Assembly (NCBI GenBank): GCA_038527215.1
Contig: JBCBGC010000018.1
Location: 1-64,000 of the forward strand
Source of the DNA: JAWPMV01 sp038527215
GTDB taxonomy: Bacteria > Bacteroidota > Bacteroidia > J057
Reading direction: 5' to 3'
Length of the DNA: 64,000 bases
Shown in pieces: positions 16,742-25,864 of the stretch. The first letter of the stretch is position 1; every line of letters begins with the position of its first letter. The notes beneath the pieces were generated by a model that ran no database searches, was not told the origin of the DNA, and worked only from the letters and a program-made list of their open reading frames with translations. Both the position numbers and the translations under genes were made by a program.

Positions 16742-19057
16742 ATGAAACTCCGGCTTTTTGTTTCTACGGTTCTCCTATGGACTTTTTTCTCCTGCGCTGG
16801 ACCCGCAGGTTTCCCTGGTAAAAAGGTCTCCTCTCCCGATGCATTGTCCCAAGCCATTGCGGCGGCTCAACCCGGCGACGAAATCGTCATGGCCAATGGC
16901 GTCTGGAAAGATGTGCGCATCAAATTTGTAGGATACGGAACCGAGCGCAAACCCATCACCTTACGGGCAGAAACCCCTGGAGAGGTCCGCATAGAAGGTA
17001 CGTCAGACCTTAGAATAGGCGGAGAATATCTGGTCGTAAAGGGCCTGCACTTCACCAACGGAGCCGCTCCTAAAAGGTCCGTGATCCAGTTTTACCTCAA
17101 TAATGACACCCTGGCCAACCATTGCCAGGTTACCGAATGTGTCATCACAGATTTCAATAAAGCCCAGCGTAACCAGACTGATCTCTGGGTCTTGTTCAAA
17201 GGGCGTCATAACCAGTTAGACCATTGCTATCTGGCAGGAAAGTCAAACCGTGGGCCTACGGTCCGGGTAGACCTGGAAGGTAATCCCAGCATCAAGAACT
17301 ATCACCAGATCGTGCACAACCATTTTGGGCCGCGCCCGCCCAAAGGCGGCCCCAGCGCCGAAACCATTCAGGTGGGCAACAGCTATACCTCGGTTGCGCC
17401 CAGCCATACCCTGGTAGCCCATAACCTCTTCGACCAGTGCAATGGGGAAGTAGAGGTGATTTCCAGTAAAACAAACTTTAATGAATACCGGAACAATGTT
17501 TTTTACAAAAGCGAAGGTTCCCTGGTGGCCCGTCATGGCAACTACTGCATCATCGATGGCAATTACTTCATTGGTGATAAAGACAATCCGCAAATCGGGG
17601 GCGTCCGCCTGATCGGCTCCGGACACTGGGTCACCAACAACTATTTCTACCAGCTCAAAGGGGAAGTCTTCCGAAGTCCCCTGGCTGTTATGAACGGCAT
17701 CCCGAAGTCTCCTCAAAACCGCTATGTACAGGTTACGGACGCAGTGGTAGCCTATAATTCCTGGATAGACTGTACTTCCCCGCTGCAGTTTGGGATTGGG
17801 TCAAACGTAGACCAAAGAGACGTGCTGCCCGCTTCGGAAATTCGGTCAGAAAGACCTATTCGCACCGTAGTCGCCAACAACCTGATCTACAACAGCCAGG
17901 GAGATGCAGCCCCTGTAGTGGCCCATGACAAACTGGATGGTATCAACTTCCAGCGCAACCTGATCCAGAACCAGGGCACTGCTTTTGAAGGGCCGGAAGG
18001 TATTGCGGAGGCTACTTTTGACCTAAAAGAACTAGCTGAAAATATCTATATCCCTGGAACGGGCCTACCAGATACGGAGCCTTATATGGGCTTTGAGTTT
18101 GAGCAGATCGCGGAGGATTTATTTGGCGCTAGCCGTAAGCCGCAAAACGCCCTGGGAGCGGTGGTAGGTAGTCCCACTGTTGCCCCCGATATCATGAACC
18201 TGGATCAATATGGACCGGCCTGGTTTGAGGCAAATCCAGCTGCTCAGGCATCCAACACCCACCAGGCCTTTTCTGCCCAGGAATTGATGGACAAAGTCGA
18301 AGCGGCAGCTTCCGGAGATATCATTGAGATCGGCGCAGGGTCCTATACCCTGACTGCCCCCCTTTCGATCAGTAAGAGCCTAACCATCCGGGCAGCCGAA
18401 GGGGGCAAGGTAAGCCTGGTATATGGCGGACCTGATGCCACCCCTTTGTTTGAAATGAACCCCAAGGGATTGTTGACCCTTGAGAATCTCAAGCTCCAGG
18501 GGCAGGGGAGCCAGTATGCTTTTGCTCCCCTGAAAGAGAACATGTCCAGCTTATACAACCTGACCGTAGTGGGCTGCGAAATCTCGGATTTTGCTTTTGT
18601 CCTCAAAGCCTATAAATACTCCTTCTCGGAAGATATTCTTTTCAAAGGCACTACCATCCGTAACTGTGCCAACGGCCTCGAGCTGGCGGCCGAAGATGAC
18701 GATCGCGGGGATTACAATGCAGAAAACCTCACCATTGAGGAATGCCGCTTTGAGGGGGTTCTCCAAAACGTAGTCGACTACTATCGCGGCGGTTATGATG
18801 AGTCCACCGTTGGAGGCTACCTGCGGGTGTTCAACAGTACTTTTACCGGATGTGGCAGAAAGGAAAAAAATGGCATTCTCCTCAATACCTATGGGATCAT
18901 CAACGTCAAGTTGGAAGGCAATACCTTTACCAATAATCCGGTGCGCCAGGTAGCTCAATTATGGGGTGCCAAGAACAATACCGCCCAAAATAATGTGCTT
19001 GCCAATTCCGGGCAGATCGTAACCGAAGAGAACCTAAAGTTAAAAGTGATTTATTAG
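16742..19057 (+). CDS. Polysaccharide lyase family 6 (alginate lyase / chondroitinase B-like), lipoprotein
   Basis: 771 residues from ATG 16742; an upstream in-frame ATG at 16685 would bury the signal peptide. Lipobox FFSC is at Cys18. Residues 30-480 form a right-handed beta-helix of the PL6 type. The calcium-binding acidic pair is in NGEVEV (Glu236, Glu238), the catalytic lysine in SSKTN (Lys243) and the catalytic arginine in VARHG (Arg264). A second beta-helix domain (about 515-771) follows, as in two-domain PL6 alginate lyases. PL6 enzymes cut alginate, or chondroitin/dermatan, by beta-elimination. The next gene, 7 bases away, encodes a heparinase II/III-type lyase, which points to alginate as substrate. 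It is probably at the cell surface. Confidence 0.93.
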   Translation: MKLRLFVSTVLLWTFFSCAGPAGFPGKKVSSPDALSQAIAAAQPGDEIVMANGVWKDVRIKFVGYGTERKPITLRAETPGEVRIEGTSDLRIGGEYLVVKGLHFTNGAAPKRSVIQFYLNNDTLANHCQVTECVITDFNKAQRNQTDLWVLFKGRHNQLDHCYLAGKSNRGPTVRVDLEGNPSIKNYHQIVHNHFGPRPPKGGPSAETIQVGNSYTSVAPSHTLVAHNLFDQCNGEVEVISSKTNFNEYRNNVFYKSEGSLVARHGNYCIIDGNYFIGDKDNPQIGGVRLIGSGHWVTNNYFYQLKGEVFRSPLAVMNGIPKSPQNRYVQVTDAVVAYNSWIDCTSPLQFGIGSNVDQRDVLPASEIRSERPIRTVVANNLIYNSQGDAAPVVAHDKLDGINFQRNLIQNQGTAFEGPEGIAEATFDLKELAENIYIPGTGLPDTEPYMGFEFEQIAEDLFGASRKPQNALGAVVGSPTVAPDIMNLDQYGPAWFEANPAAQASNTHQAFSAQELMDKVEAAASGDIIEIGAGSYTLTAPLSISKSLTIRAAEGGKVSLVYGGPDATPLFEMNPKGLLTLENLKLQGQGSQYAFAPLKENMSSLYNLTVVGCEISDFAFVLKAYKYSFSEDILFKGTTIRNCANGLELAAEDDDRGDYNAENLTIEECRFEGVLQNVVDYYRGGYDESTVGGYLRVFNSTFTGCGRKEKNGILLNTYGIINVKLEGNTFTNNPVRQVAQLWGAKNNTAQNNVLANSGQIVTEENLKLKVIY

Positions 19058-19064
19058 GAGCAGC

Positions 19065-21299
19065 ATGAAAATCCTGATTAGTCTTATTGTCTGCCTGGGC
19101 ATTACGTCTGCCTGGGGGCAGGTCATACCTGAGGATCGGGTGCTGGCCGTAGAGGAACTAGCCGCTGCGCTCAAGCCTGACATCCGGGTTGAGCTAAGCA
19201 AAGACGGCCAGCTCACCGAGGCTAAGCTGGCGGCCTATTTTCGAGCCTTTTTTGCCGAACATTTCTTCTACGACTATCGCAGCGTACCGGCTCGACTGGC
19301 TCACTATCAAGGGCGCTATGACAATCAGACAGGCCATACCGAACGAGCGTTGGACCACCTGGGGAAATACCCTGATTCTACGCAGTGGGTGCTGCCCTTT
19401 GATTACCAGAACGGTGAGGCGGTCAATGCCTACGCCTTGCGCCATTTGGCGCGCCAGCACAAAATGGTGGACATCGCTTTCCTCTACTTTGCTGACGGAA
19501 AAGACCCCAGATATATCCGCTATTTTGAAACTCAGATGCGTTCCCTGAATGCGGCTTTGGTAGCGGGGCAGTATGAAAAAATCGCCGATGGTAACGGCGT
19601 ATTTGAAGTCTTTCGGGCGGGATACCGCATCCTGAACTGGCTGTGGATTCACAACCTCTTTCTCAATGAGCCCGAATACAGCGACCGTGACCAACTGATC
19701 ACCATCGCTACCCTCTTACAGCATGGGCAGCACTTGTATGCGCGTAACCCCAGCTTCCGCCCCGGCAATCACCAGACGAGAGGCATGGCGGCCCTGGCCT
19801 TATTGGGAATCATGTTGCGTGATTTTCAAGGGGCTGATGCCTGGCGGGAGCGGGCCATGGCCCGGCTAGGGGAGCACCTGGAACGCGAAATCAATCCGGA
19901 TGGCTTCCAGTTTGAACGCTCAGTGCACTACCACATGAGCGACATCAATAATTATTTTTATGTCTATCAATTGTCCAACCTCAATGATATACCTGTAGCC
20001 GAGGCCTGGACTGCTAAGCTCCGCCAGTTGTTTACAACCCTGGCCAAAATCGCTTACCCGGATGGCAGCGCCCCGGTTCTTCAAGATGATACCGACAATC
20101 CCTGGGCCGAGAAAAACGACATTTCCGGGGCCATGACCTTGGGGTATTTGCTGTTTGAAGATCCCGTGTACGGTTACTTTGCTACGGATAAAGTAGAAGA
20201 GCGCATGTATTGGTATCTCAGTCAGCGGCAGGTGGATATGTTGGAAGATATTCGTAGAAAAAAGCCGCCCTTCGGCTCTTTGGCCCTGACCGATACCCAC
20301 TATTATCTTATGCGGGAAGGGTGGGACAAAAATGACAAAGTCATGATCATTACCGCCGGACTGGATGAAGAAAAACCCGACCATCAGCACGGGGACATGC
20401 TGGGCATCCAGGCCATGGCCAACGGGCAGGTGATTTTGCCGAATTATCAGGTTCGCTATTCCCTCAAAGATTTTGATTTTTTCAAGAATTCCCTGGTCAA
20501 AAATGTAGCTCTGGTAGATGATCAGATGTTGGGACAGGAATGGACCGGCAATAAGGGCGGCAGTGGCTTTGGGAAGTTTCGCAAACTCCCGGAGCCGGAA
20601 GTACTCAGTTGGGAAAGTAATGATGCTTTTGACCTGTTCATCGGACGGCACAATGGCTTTGAGGACATAGGGGTAGATCATTATCGGCAGGTCATTTTTA
20701 TAAAAGATGACTTCTGGATCGTCAGAGATCGGTTTACCGCAGACAAGCAGCATGCTTATCATCAGGTGTGGCAGGGGCACTATACGCTGGAAGAAGGACC
20801 GAATTTGCTGCGAGCGACCTTCCCGGATGCCAGTGGGGTGGATATTCTGCAAATTCGGGCCCTGGATACGGTGGTGCAGGACGGGCGAAGGGGCAAAGCC
20901 TGGAGCAGGGTCTCCAAAACGGGCTTGGATAATTTTACCTTTTTTACGGTTATCTATCCTTACCGAGGCTACAGCCACCGCATTGACGAGTCAAAGAAGG
21001 CGCCTGACATCGGCAATTGGCGAGTCAACCAGTCCGACTGGGAAATCATCGGAGACCGTCCGATCAGCCTTACGCGCCAGGCGGTAGGATATTTCTTTGG
21101 GGTACGAAAAATGAAAAAAGGCCTGATCAACATTGAGTGTGCGCAAGCCGCTGATCTTTATGTCGAAGAAATAGCAGACAAAATCAGGGTATACGCCATA
21201 GGGTTTGAACCTTGTATCCTCAAGTGGGAACACTATACAGGCCGGAGAGGCCCGGCCCGGGAGGTAAAACCCGGCAGATATGTCGATATTCCTAAATAG
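19065..21299 (+). CDS. Heparinase II/III-type polysaccharide lyase (PL17-like oligoalginate lyase candidate)
   Basis: 744 residues with a signal peptide ending at SAWGQ (about 19). The N-terminal 330 residues form an alpha/alpha toroid with RPGNHQTRGM (Asn235, His236) and SVHYHMSDINNY (Tyr289), matching the Asn-His-Tyr set of PL17 exolyases. The C-terminal beta-sheet domain carries KPDHQHGDMLGIQA (His440, His442, Asp444), the usual metal/substrate site. PL17 enzymes turn alginate oligomers into unsaturated monouronate; PL39 or PL15 cannot be excluded without a search. The gene starts 7 bases after PL6, so endolytic and exolytic steps are co-expressed. It is likely periplasmic. Confidence 0.88.
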   Translation: MKILISLIVCLGITSAWGQVIPEDRVLAVEELAAALKPDIRVELSKDGQLTEAKLAAYFRAFFAEHFFYDYRSVPARLAHYQGRYDNQTGHTERALDHLGKYPDSTQWVLPFDYQNGEAVNAYALRHLARQHKMVDIAFLYFADGKDPRYIRYFETQMRSLNAALVAGQYEKIADGNGVFEVFRAGYRILNWLWIHNLFLNEPEYSDRDQLITIATLLQHGQHLYARNPSFRPGNHQTRGMAALALLGIMLRDFQGADAWRERAMARLGEHLEREINPDGFQFERSVHYHMSDINNYFYVYQLSNLNDIPVAEAWTAKLRQLFTTLAKIAYPDGSAPVLQDDTDNPWAEKNDISGAMTLGYLLFEDPVYGYFATDKVEERMYWYLSQRQVDMLEDIRRKKPPFGSLALTDTHYYLMREGWDKNDKVMIITAGLDEEKPDHQHGDMLGIQAMANGQVILPNYQVRYSLKDFDFFKNSLVKNVALVDDQMLGQEWTGNKGGSGFGKFRKLPEPEVLSWESNDAFDLFIGRHNGFEDIGVDHYRQVIFIKDDFWIVRDRFTADKQHAYHQVWQGHYTLEEGPNLLRATFPDASGVDILQIRALDTVVQDGRRGKAWSRVSKTGLDNFTFFTVIYPYRGYSHRIDESKKAPDIGNWRVNQSDWEIIGDRPISLTRQAVGYFFGVRKMKKGLINIECAQAADLYVEEIADKIRVYAIGFEPCILKWEHYTGRRGPAREVKPGRYVDIPK

Positions 21300-21411
21300 G
21301 GGAAACTTGCCGAAAAGGCTTCAGAGAGCCTGCTTTAGAAACATCTGGCAAGCATGCAGGGTTAGATGGGTGTTTTTTACTCAAAAGGAATTCACACATT
21401 ATCCCTCCGCT

Positions 21412-21780
21412 ATGAAAGCTATCCTCACTTTTTTGTTTCTATCCCTGTTCGTCCTTTCTTCCTACGGGCAAGAAGTCAGCCTGAAATTTGAACCCAACCA
21501 ATCCATGGGCATTGCCGGCCTGAAGCCAGGGCAGAACGCAGCCATCAACCCTTATGCGGGTCAGAAAAGCATCGCTGTGGTCGAAAATGCCAGTAAGTAT
21601 CCCTTCAGCGTGCGCATTCAACGTGGGCGGACCATCGTGAAAGAGATTCCCGTCAAGGCAAAAGAAACCCTGGAATTTGTCCTGGAAAAAGATCAGGCCT
21701 TTTACCTGGATGCTACTGAAGCCACCAAGGCCCTGGTGAGTTTTAAGAAGTACGAGGCAGATACCCCTGACCAAAAATAG
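21412..21780 (+). CDS. Small secreted hypothetical protein
   Basis: 122 residues from ATG 21412; the frame is open further upstream to 21280 but the signal peptide begins here. A signal peptide ends near SSYGQ (about 20). The mature part is beta-rich (SLKFEPNQSMGIAGLKPGQ, VENASKYPFSVRIQRG) and ends in a Lys-rich tail. No family is recognised. It lies about 110 bases after the lyase pair and could be part of that unit, but nothing in the protein ties it to alginate. Confidence 0.75.
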   Translation: MKAILTFLFLSLFVLSSYGQEVSLKFEPNQSMGIAGLKPGQNAAINPYAGQKSIAVVENASKYPFSVRIQRGRTIVKEIPVKAKETLEFVLEKDQAFYLDATEATKALVSFKKYEADTPDQK

Positions 21781-21881
21781 GAACAGAGACCATTCGCAAC
21801 ATTGCCTAGGGCAGGCTGCAGCATCGCTTTGGGATTTTTGTCCGAAAATCCTTCCTTGTAGCCTATCCTAACGCTACCCAC

Positions 21882-23036
21882 ATGAAAAAGGTCCAGTCTG
21901 CGATCAGCCTGCCGTTGGCCATGTGCCTCTTGTTCCTCAGTTCAGCAGCTTCCTGCCATAAACCGCTCCATCAAAAGTGGGCGGAAAGCCAGCCTGCAAC
22001 CTCCTCGGTCGAGTACATCAAACCGGTAGATGCTAACTGGAAAAACAGTTTGTTTTTTCTGGAAGGACAGCTTTGTGCCTGGGTGCGGGGCATACTCGAA
22101 GATCAGGCAGGCAACCTTTGGTTTACCACCAATCACTATGGGGTGATGCGCTGGGATGGAGATAGCCTGGTGTATTTTGACGAAAAAGACGGCTTGGGCG
22201 GCGGACGTGTTTCGGGCATCGTAGAGGATCAACGCGGCCATATCTGGATCGGCACGGCCGAGGGACTTTGCGAATTTGACGGAGACACGATGAAGCTCTA
22301 TGCCGATCAAGAAGGGCTGGTAGACAATGAAATCTGGACCCTGGCGCTTGATCAAGATGGCCTGATCTGGATAGGCACCATGGAAGGGGTGAGCACCCTT
22401 GATCCAGAAACCAAGCGCTTTAAAATCTTTGCCTTACCCGAGGTGGCGGTCCGGGATACCTCTTCCATCCTTTCTTATTATCGGATCACCAGCATCCTGG
22501 AAGATCGCCAGGGCAGAATCTGGATAGGGCGAGATGGCTTTGGATTGCTCTGCTATGATCCCAGCAAGCAAGGGGAAGCCGCTTTTACCAATTTTACAGA
22601 AGCGGATGGCCTGCCGGATGACAATGTAGCTGATTTGCTGGAAGATCAAGCGGGCCATATCTGGATCGGTTCCATGTATGGAGGCATGAGCCGCTATGAG
22701 CCTGCCAAAGCCAGTCGAGGCGAAATGCCTTTCACCAACTTTACCCAATCCGGCGTAATCAAGGGAGAGGAAGCTTATGGTTTATATGAGGACAAAAAAG
22801 GCCACATCTGGTTTGCCGCCGAACATCAGGGCATCTACCGCTATGAGCCAGAGCAAGATTCCTTTACCCGCTTCAGCAAGGCGGAAGGGCTACCTTCCGA
22901 AGGCATCCTGGCCATGCTGGAAGACCAGCAAGGCCGTTTTTGGCTGGGTGGCTGGGGCGGACTATTCCGCTATCGGGCCGAAAGGCTGGATACCACTGCT
23001 TTTGTGAGCGTAACCAAGGCAGGACCCTGGGAGTAA
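21882..23036 (+). CDS. Second propeller-only Reg_prop lipoprotein
   Basis: 384 residues. The signal peptide ends at lipobox AASC (Cys25). The mature protein is almost entirely Reg_prop repeats, about seven: EDQAGNLWFTTN, EDQRGHIWIGT, DQDGLIWIGT, EDRQGRIWIGR, EDQAGHIWIGS, EDKKGHIWFAA, EDQQGRFWLGG. Each is followed by Y/F-D or YEP. It ends shortly after the last blade, without transmembrane or kinase domains. It is the same architecture as 9910-11004 with clearly different sequence. A lipid-anchored propeller that binds a ligand or partner protein is inferred. The methyltransferase gene starts 27 bases downstream. Confidence 0.88.
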   Translation: MKKVQSAISLPLAMCLLFLSSAASCHKPLHQKWAESQPATSSVEYIKPVDANWKNSLFFLEGQLCAWVRGILEDQAGNLWFTTNHYGVMRWDGDSLVYFDEKDGLGGGRVSGIVEDQRGHIWIGTAEGLCEFDGDTMKLYADQEGLVDNEIWTLALDQDGLIWIGTMEGVSTLDPETKRFKIFALPEVAVRDTSSILSYYRITSILEDRQGRIWIGRDGFGLLCYDPSKQGEAAFTNFTEADGLPDDNVADLLEDQAGHIWIGSMYGGMSRYEPAKASRGEMPFTNFTQSGVIKGEEAYGLYEDKKGHIWFAAEHQGIYRYEPEQDSFTRFSKAEGLPSEGILAMLEDQQGRFWLGGWGGLFRYRAERLDTTAFVSVTKAGPWE

Positions 23037-23063
23037 ACCCAAGGAAGACCTTACGCCCGCTTT

Positions 23064-23831
23064 ATGACTGAACGTGCTACCGAAACTTTCTATGATGCCC
23101 TCTCAGAGGATTACCATCTCATCTATGTGAATTGGGAGCGTGCAGTCCAGTATCAGGGCAAAGTGTTGCAAGGCCTGATCCAGGCACATCTTAGGGTAGA
23201 AAACCCCCACATTTGGGACTGTACTTGTGGGATCGGGACCCAGGCCCTGGGCCTGGCGGAATTAGGCTACGCGGTTTGGGGCAGTGATCTCAGTGCTGAC
23301 GCGATCCATAGAGCCGGGGCCGAGGCAGAAAAAAGGCAGCTGTCCTTGACGCTGAATCAGGCAGACCTACGGGATGATCCCCCCTTTGAGGGGAAAACCT
23401 TTGAGGTCATTATTTCCTGCGACAACTCTTTGCCTCACCTACAAATTCCTGAAGAATTGACCCTCGCCCTCCGGCATATCAAAAGCCGTTTGCAGGAAAG
23501 AGGCTTGTTCATCGGTTCTGTCCGAAATTATGACCAGATGTTGGCTGATCGGCCTACTGCTTCTTCGCCAAAATCCACGCGCTACGGAGAGGAAGAGGTG
23601 ATCACCTTTCAGACCTGGGAGTGGTTAAACGAGCAGGAATATCAGTTCAACCTCTTCATCCTGCGGGGCAAGGGAGACCAATATACCACCCGGGTCCGAA
23701 GAGCCACCTACCGTGCTTATCGCCGCGCTGAGTTGACGGACCATCTGCAAGCCGCAGGTTTTTGGGAGGTTAAGTGGCTGGAGCCGGAGGAAAGCGGCTT
23801 TCATCAGCCGGTATTTTTGGCCAAAGTTTAA
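23064..23831 (+). CDS. Class I SAM-dependent methyltransferase
   Basis: 255 residues. Motif I reads IWDCTCGIGTQALGLAELGY, a variant of the usual D-G-G-G loop. It is followed by the acidic VWGSDLS, then NQADLRDD and FEVIISCDNSLPHL as motifs II-III. The N-terminal FYDALSEDYHLIY is a common cap in small-molecule methyltransferases. The C-terminal part (YTTRVRRATYRAYRRAELTDHLQAAGF) matches Methyltransf_25/11-type proteins. It is cytosolic and the substrate is unknown. The next gene starts 17 bases downstream. Confidence 0.9.
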   Translation: MTERATETFYDALSEDYHLIYVNWERAVQYQGKVLQGLIQAHLRVENPHIWDCTCGIGTQALGLAELGYAVWGSDLSADAIHRAGAEAEKRQLSLTLNQADLRDDPPFEGKTFEVIISCDNSLPHLQIPEELTLALRHIKSRLQERGLFIGSVRNYDQMLADRPTASSPKSTRYGEEEVITFQTWEWLNEQEYQFNLFILRGKGDQYTTRVRRATYRAYRRAELTDHLQAAGFWEVKWLEPEESGFHQPVFLAKV

Positions 23832-23848
23832 CCTTCATCAAGTTGAAC

Positions 23849-24316
23849 ATGTCGCGAAAATCTACTTATCTCTTTCTGGCTTGTATGGGCTTGGGGTTGA
23901 TGCTTACGCATTGGGTCATCCCTGCTCCCTATCTGCTGCAATTAAGTGTTTATGAATATGAGCTTAACGGCATGTATGTACAGCGAACCTATGTGGAAGT
24001 TCGCTCAGACATCTGGCGAGGAACGATGAGGTGGGGCACTACGGACACGGAATTAGCCCCGGAAGTAAGGCACTTTCCTGGTCAACAGACCTCCTCTCTC
24101 GGCTTCTTTCAAACCAAAGACATCCAACGACTGGCTGAAAATGGAGCGGAGGTTTCCCAAGGGGAAGCCCTTTCTATGGCTTGTATCCCCAGCGATCATC
24201 TATGGGGGAACATAGCCTACGGCAACGGGACAGAGGAGCCGATTAACCTGGACCTGATGACCGAAGAAGGGAAAGAGCTGAACCGGAAACTCAACCAACT
24301 TATAGGCCGGAAGTAG
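23849..24316 (+). CDS. Hypothetical membrane-anchored protein
   Basis: 155 residues from ATG 23849; upstream frame extension would run into the methyltransferase gene. One N-terminal hydrophobic segment (STYLFLACMGLGLMLTHWVI) is a signal anchor or uncleaved signal. The rest is soluble with no recognised domain; two cysteines occur overall. It ends in NRKLNQLIGRK. Probably co-transcribed with the methyltransferase. Function is unknown. Confidence 0.65.
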   Translation: MSRKSTYLFLACMGLGLMLTHWVIPAPYLLQLSVYEYELNGMYVQRTYVEVRSDIWRGTMRWGTTDTELAPEVRHFPGQQTSSLGFFQTKDIQRLAENGAEVSQGEALSMACIPSDHLWGNIAYGNGTEEPINLDLMTEEGKELNRKLNQLIGRK

Positions 24317-24375
24317 GCTCATTTGGAGAAAATAGGTATCCTTGTGAAGGTTTTTTCTCGAAAATCACCATACCC

Positions 24376-25356
24376 ATGAAACATCTCCTTAGCTGTCTCA
24401 TATTCAGCCTGGCGATCCTGCCCCTCTTCGCTCAAACTAAGATCGATAATTCCCCTACCGAGGCGCATATCGAAATTCCCGGCACCAAATTCCTGATCAT
24501 CAAGCCGGATGCTTCTTTCGAAATCAGCACCAATTTTGTGGGGCTGCAAAGCGAAAACCTGGAAGCGGCCCTGAATCTGACCGACCTGCCTTTGTCTTAT
24601 GAAAAAGTGGGGGAAATGTTTACCCGTAATCTTCCCCCCAAGAACGGGGAATTGGTGTTGGATGAGCAGCTGCTCATGAACGGCTATCAGGCCCGACTGA
24701 TCAAGACCGATGTCATTCACAAATCCGCCCTGGAAAAGCTGGAAAATCCAGACGCTCCTGGCAAACCCGTGATCAACTGGTTGCTCTTGTACGGCGATGC
24801 TGAAATGGCCATCACGATAGCCGGTACTTATCCTAAGGAGCAGGACGAGGTCCTTTCTGCAAAATTTGAGGCTTGCCTACGCTCCTTTATTTACGTCAAA
24901 GACAAGGAAGTTGATCCCATGGATGGCTTGAGTTTTCGGGTAGATGTGAGCGATACGCCCTTGCAGTTCGCAACTACCTTGATGCAGACCGGGGCAGTGT
25001 TCAATACCGATGGTAAGTTTCCTACTGAAGCCAAAGGAGCTCCCAACTATATGGTGCGGGTTTTACCTTTTGCCATCGAAGCCGAAAAGCAAAAAGAACA
25101 TGCCATCCGACGGGTCAAGAATCTCATGGACGAAGACACGGAAATCGAGGCAGTCAATCCTATCCAGTTGGCAGGACTAAAAGGATTTGAGGTGATTGGC
25201 TATGAGCAGCGGGAAGATGGTAAGCGGGTCCTGGAATACTCCGTGAGTTTATTTGACGAGGCTCGACATTTTACCATCAATGGCTTTGCGGAGCCCGAGC
25301 CAGAGCATCTGGCCTTGTTTCGGAAGATCAGCCAGACTTTTCAAGTGAAAGAGTAA
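24376..25356 (+). CDS. Secreted hypothetical protein
   Basis: 326 residues. A signal peptide (MKHLLSCLIFSLAILPLFAQ) is cleaved after FAQ. The mature part looks like two similar halves. The first runs from THIEIPGTKFLIIKPD-type residues through FIYVKDKE; the second starts at GLSFRVDVSDTPLQFA and runs through LFRKISQTFQV. That suggests an internal duplication of a domain that resembles PsbP/MOG1-like folds. This resemblance is weak and by eye. It is presumably periplasmic. No operon partner is obvious, as the GNAT gene is 22 bases downstream and unrelated. Confidence 0.7.
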   Translation: MKHLLSCLIFSLAILPLFAQTKIDNSPTEAHIEIPGTKFLIIKPDASFEISTNFVGLQSENLEAALNLTDLPLSYEKVGEMFTRNLPPKNGELVLDEQLLMNGYQARLIKTDVIHKSALEKLENPDAPGKPVINWLLLYGDAEMAITIAGTYPKEQDEVLSAKFEACLRSFIYVKDKEVDPMDGLSFRVDVSDTPLQFATTLMQTGAVFNTDGKFPTEAKGAPNYMVRVLPFAIEAEKQKEHAIRRVKNLMDEDTEIEAVNPIQLAGLKGFEVIGYEQREDGKRVLEYSVSLFDEARHFTINGFAEPEPEHLALFRKISQTFQVKE

Positions 25357-25378
25357 GGGCAAAATATCTCTTCAGTAT

Positions 25379-25855
25379 ATGTCTTACCTGATTCGTACCT
25401 ATCAACCCGGTGATGAATTCGGCCTTTCTGAGCTGATTCGTACCACCCTTCTGCAAAGCAATGGAAAGGATTATCCTTTGTCTATCCTCCAACCATTGAT
25501 TGACTATTTTAGCCCGGAAAAAGTGAAGATTTTGGCCGGAGAAAGATATTGCCTGGTAGCCTTAGCGGCGGGCCGGATTGTAGGGACAGGTGCCTTAGAG
25601 GATCAGGAGTTGAAAACGATTTTTGTCCTGCCAGAATTTCAGGGAAAAGGCATCGGCAAGGCCATCGTCCAGCAATTAGAAGCCTATGCCCGAACGAAAG
25701 ATATAGCTTTTATTCACTTACCAGCCAGCATCACCGGCAAAGCCTTTTACCTCAGCCTGGGCTATGAGGAAGGGGAGACTTTTATGAGTGAGCATGCCGG
25801 GCAGCAAACCTGGATGAAAAAATACCTTTCGCCATCTGAAACGGGAGAGGATTGA
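25379..25855 (+). CDS. GNAT family N-acetyltransferase
   Basis: 158 residues. A complete GNAT fold: RTYQPGDEFGLSELIRTT (motif C), GRIVGTGALEDQELKTIFVLPEFQGKGIGKAI with the acetyl-CoA loop QGKGIG (motif A), and HLPASITGKAFYLSLGYEEG (motif B). The substrate cannot be read. It is cytosolic. The stop codon lies 10 bases before the end of the convergent GT87-like gene, so the two genes share a terminator region. Confidence 0.92.
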   Translation: MSYLIRTYQPGDEFGLSELIRTTLLQSNGKDYPLSILQPLIDYFSPEKVKILAGERYCLVALAAGRIVGTGALEDQELKTIFVLPEFQGKGIGKAIVQQLEAYARTKDIAFIHLPASITGKAFYLSLGYEEGETFMSEHAGQQTWMKKYLSPSETGED

Positions 25856-25864
25856 GGGTTAGGC

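Noticed and set aside
19920..20978. 352-codon frame on the minus strand
   Set aside because: It lies wholly opposite the heparinase II/III-type lyase, which has clear catalytic motifs; the minus frame has none.
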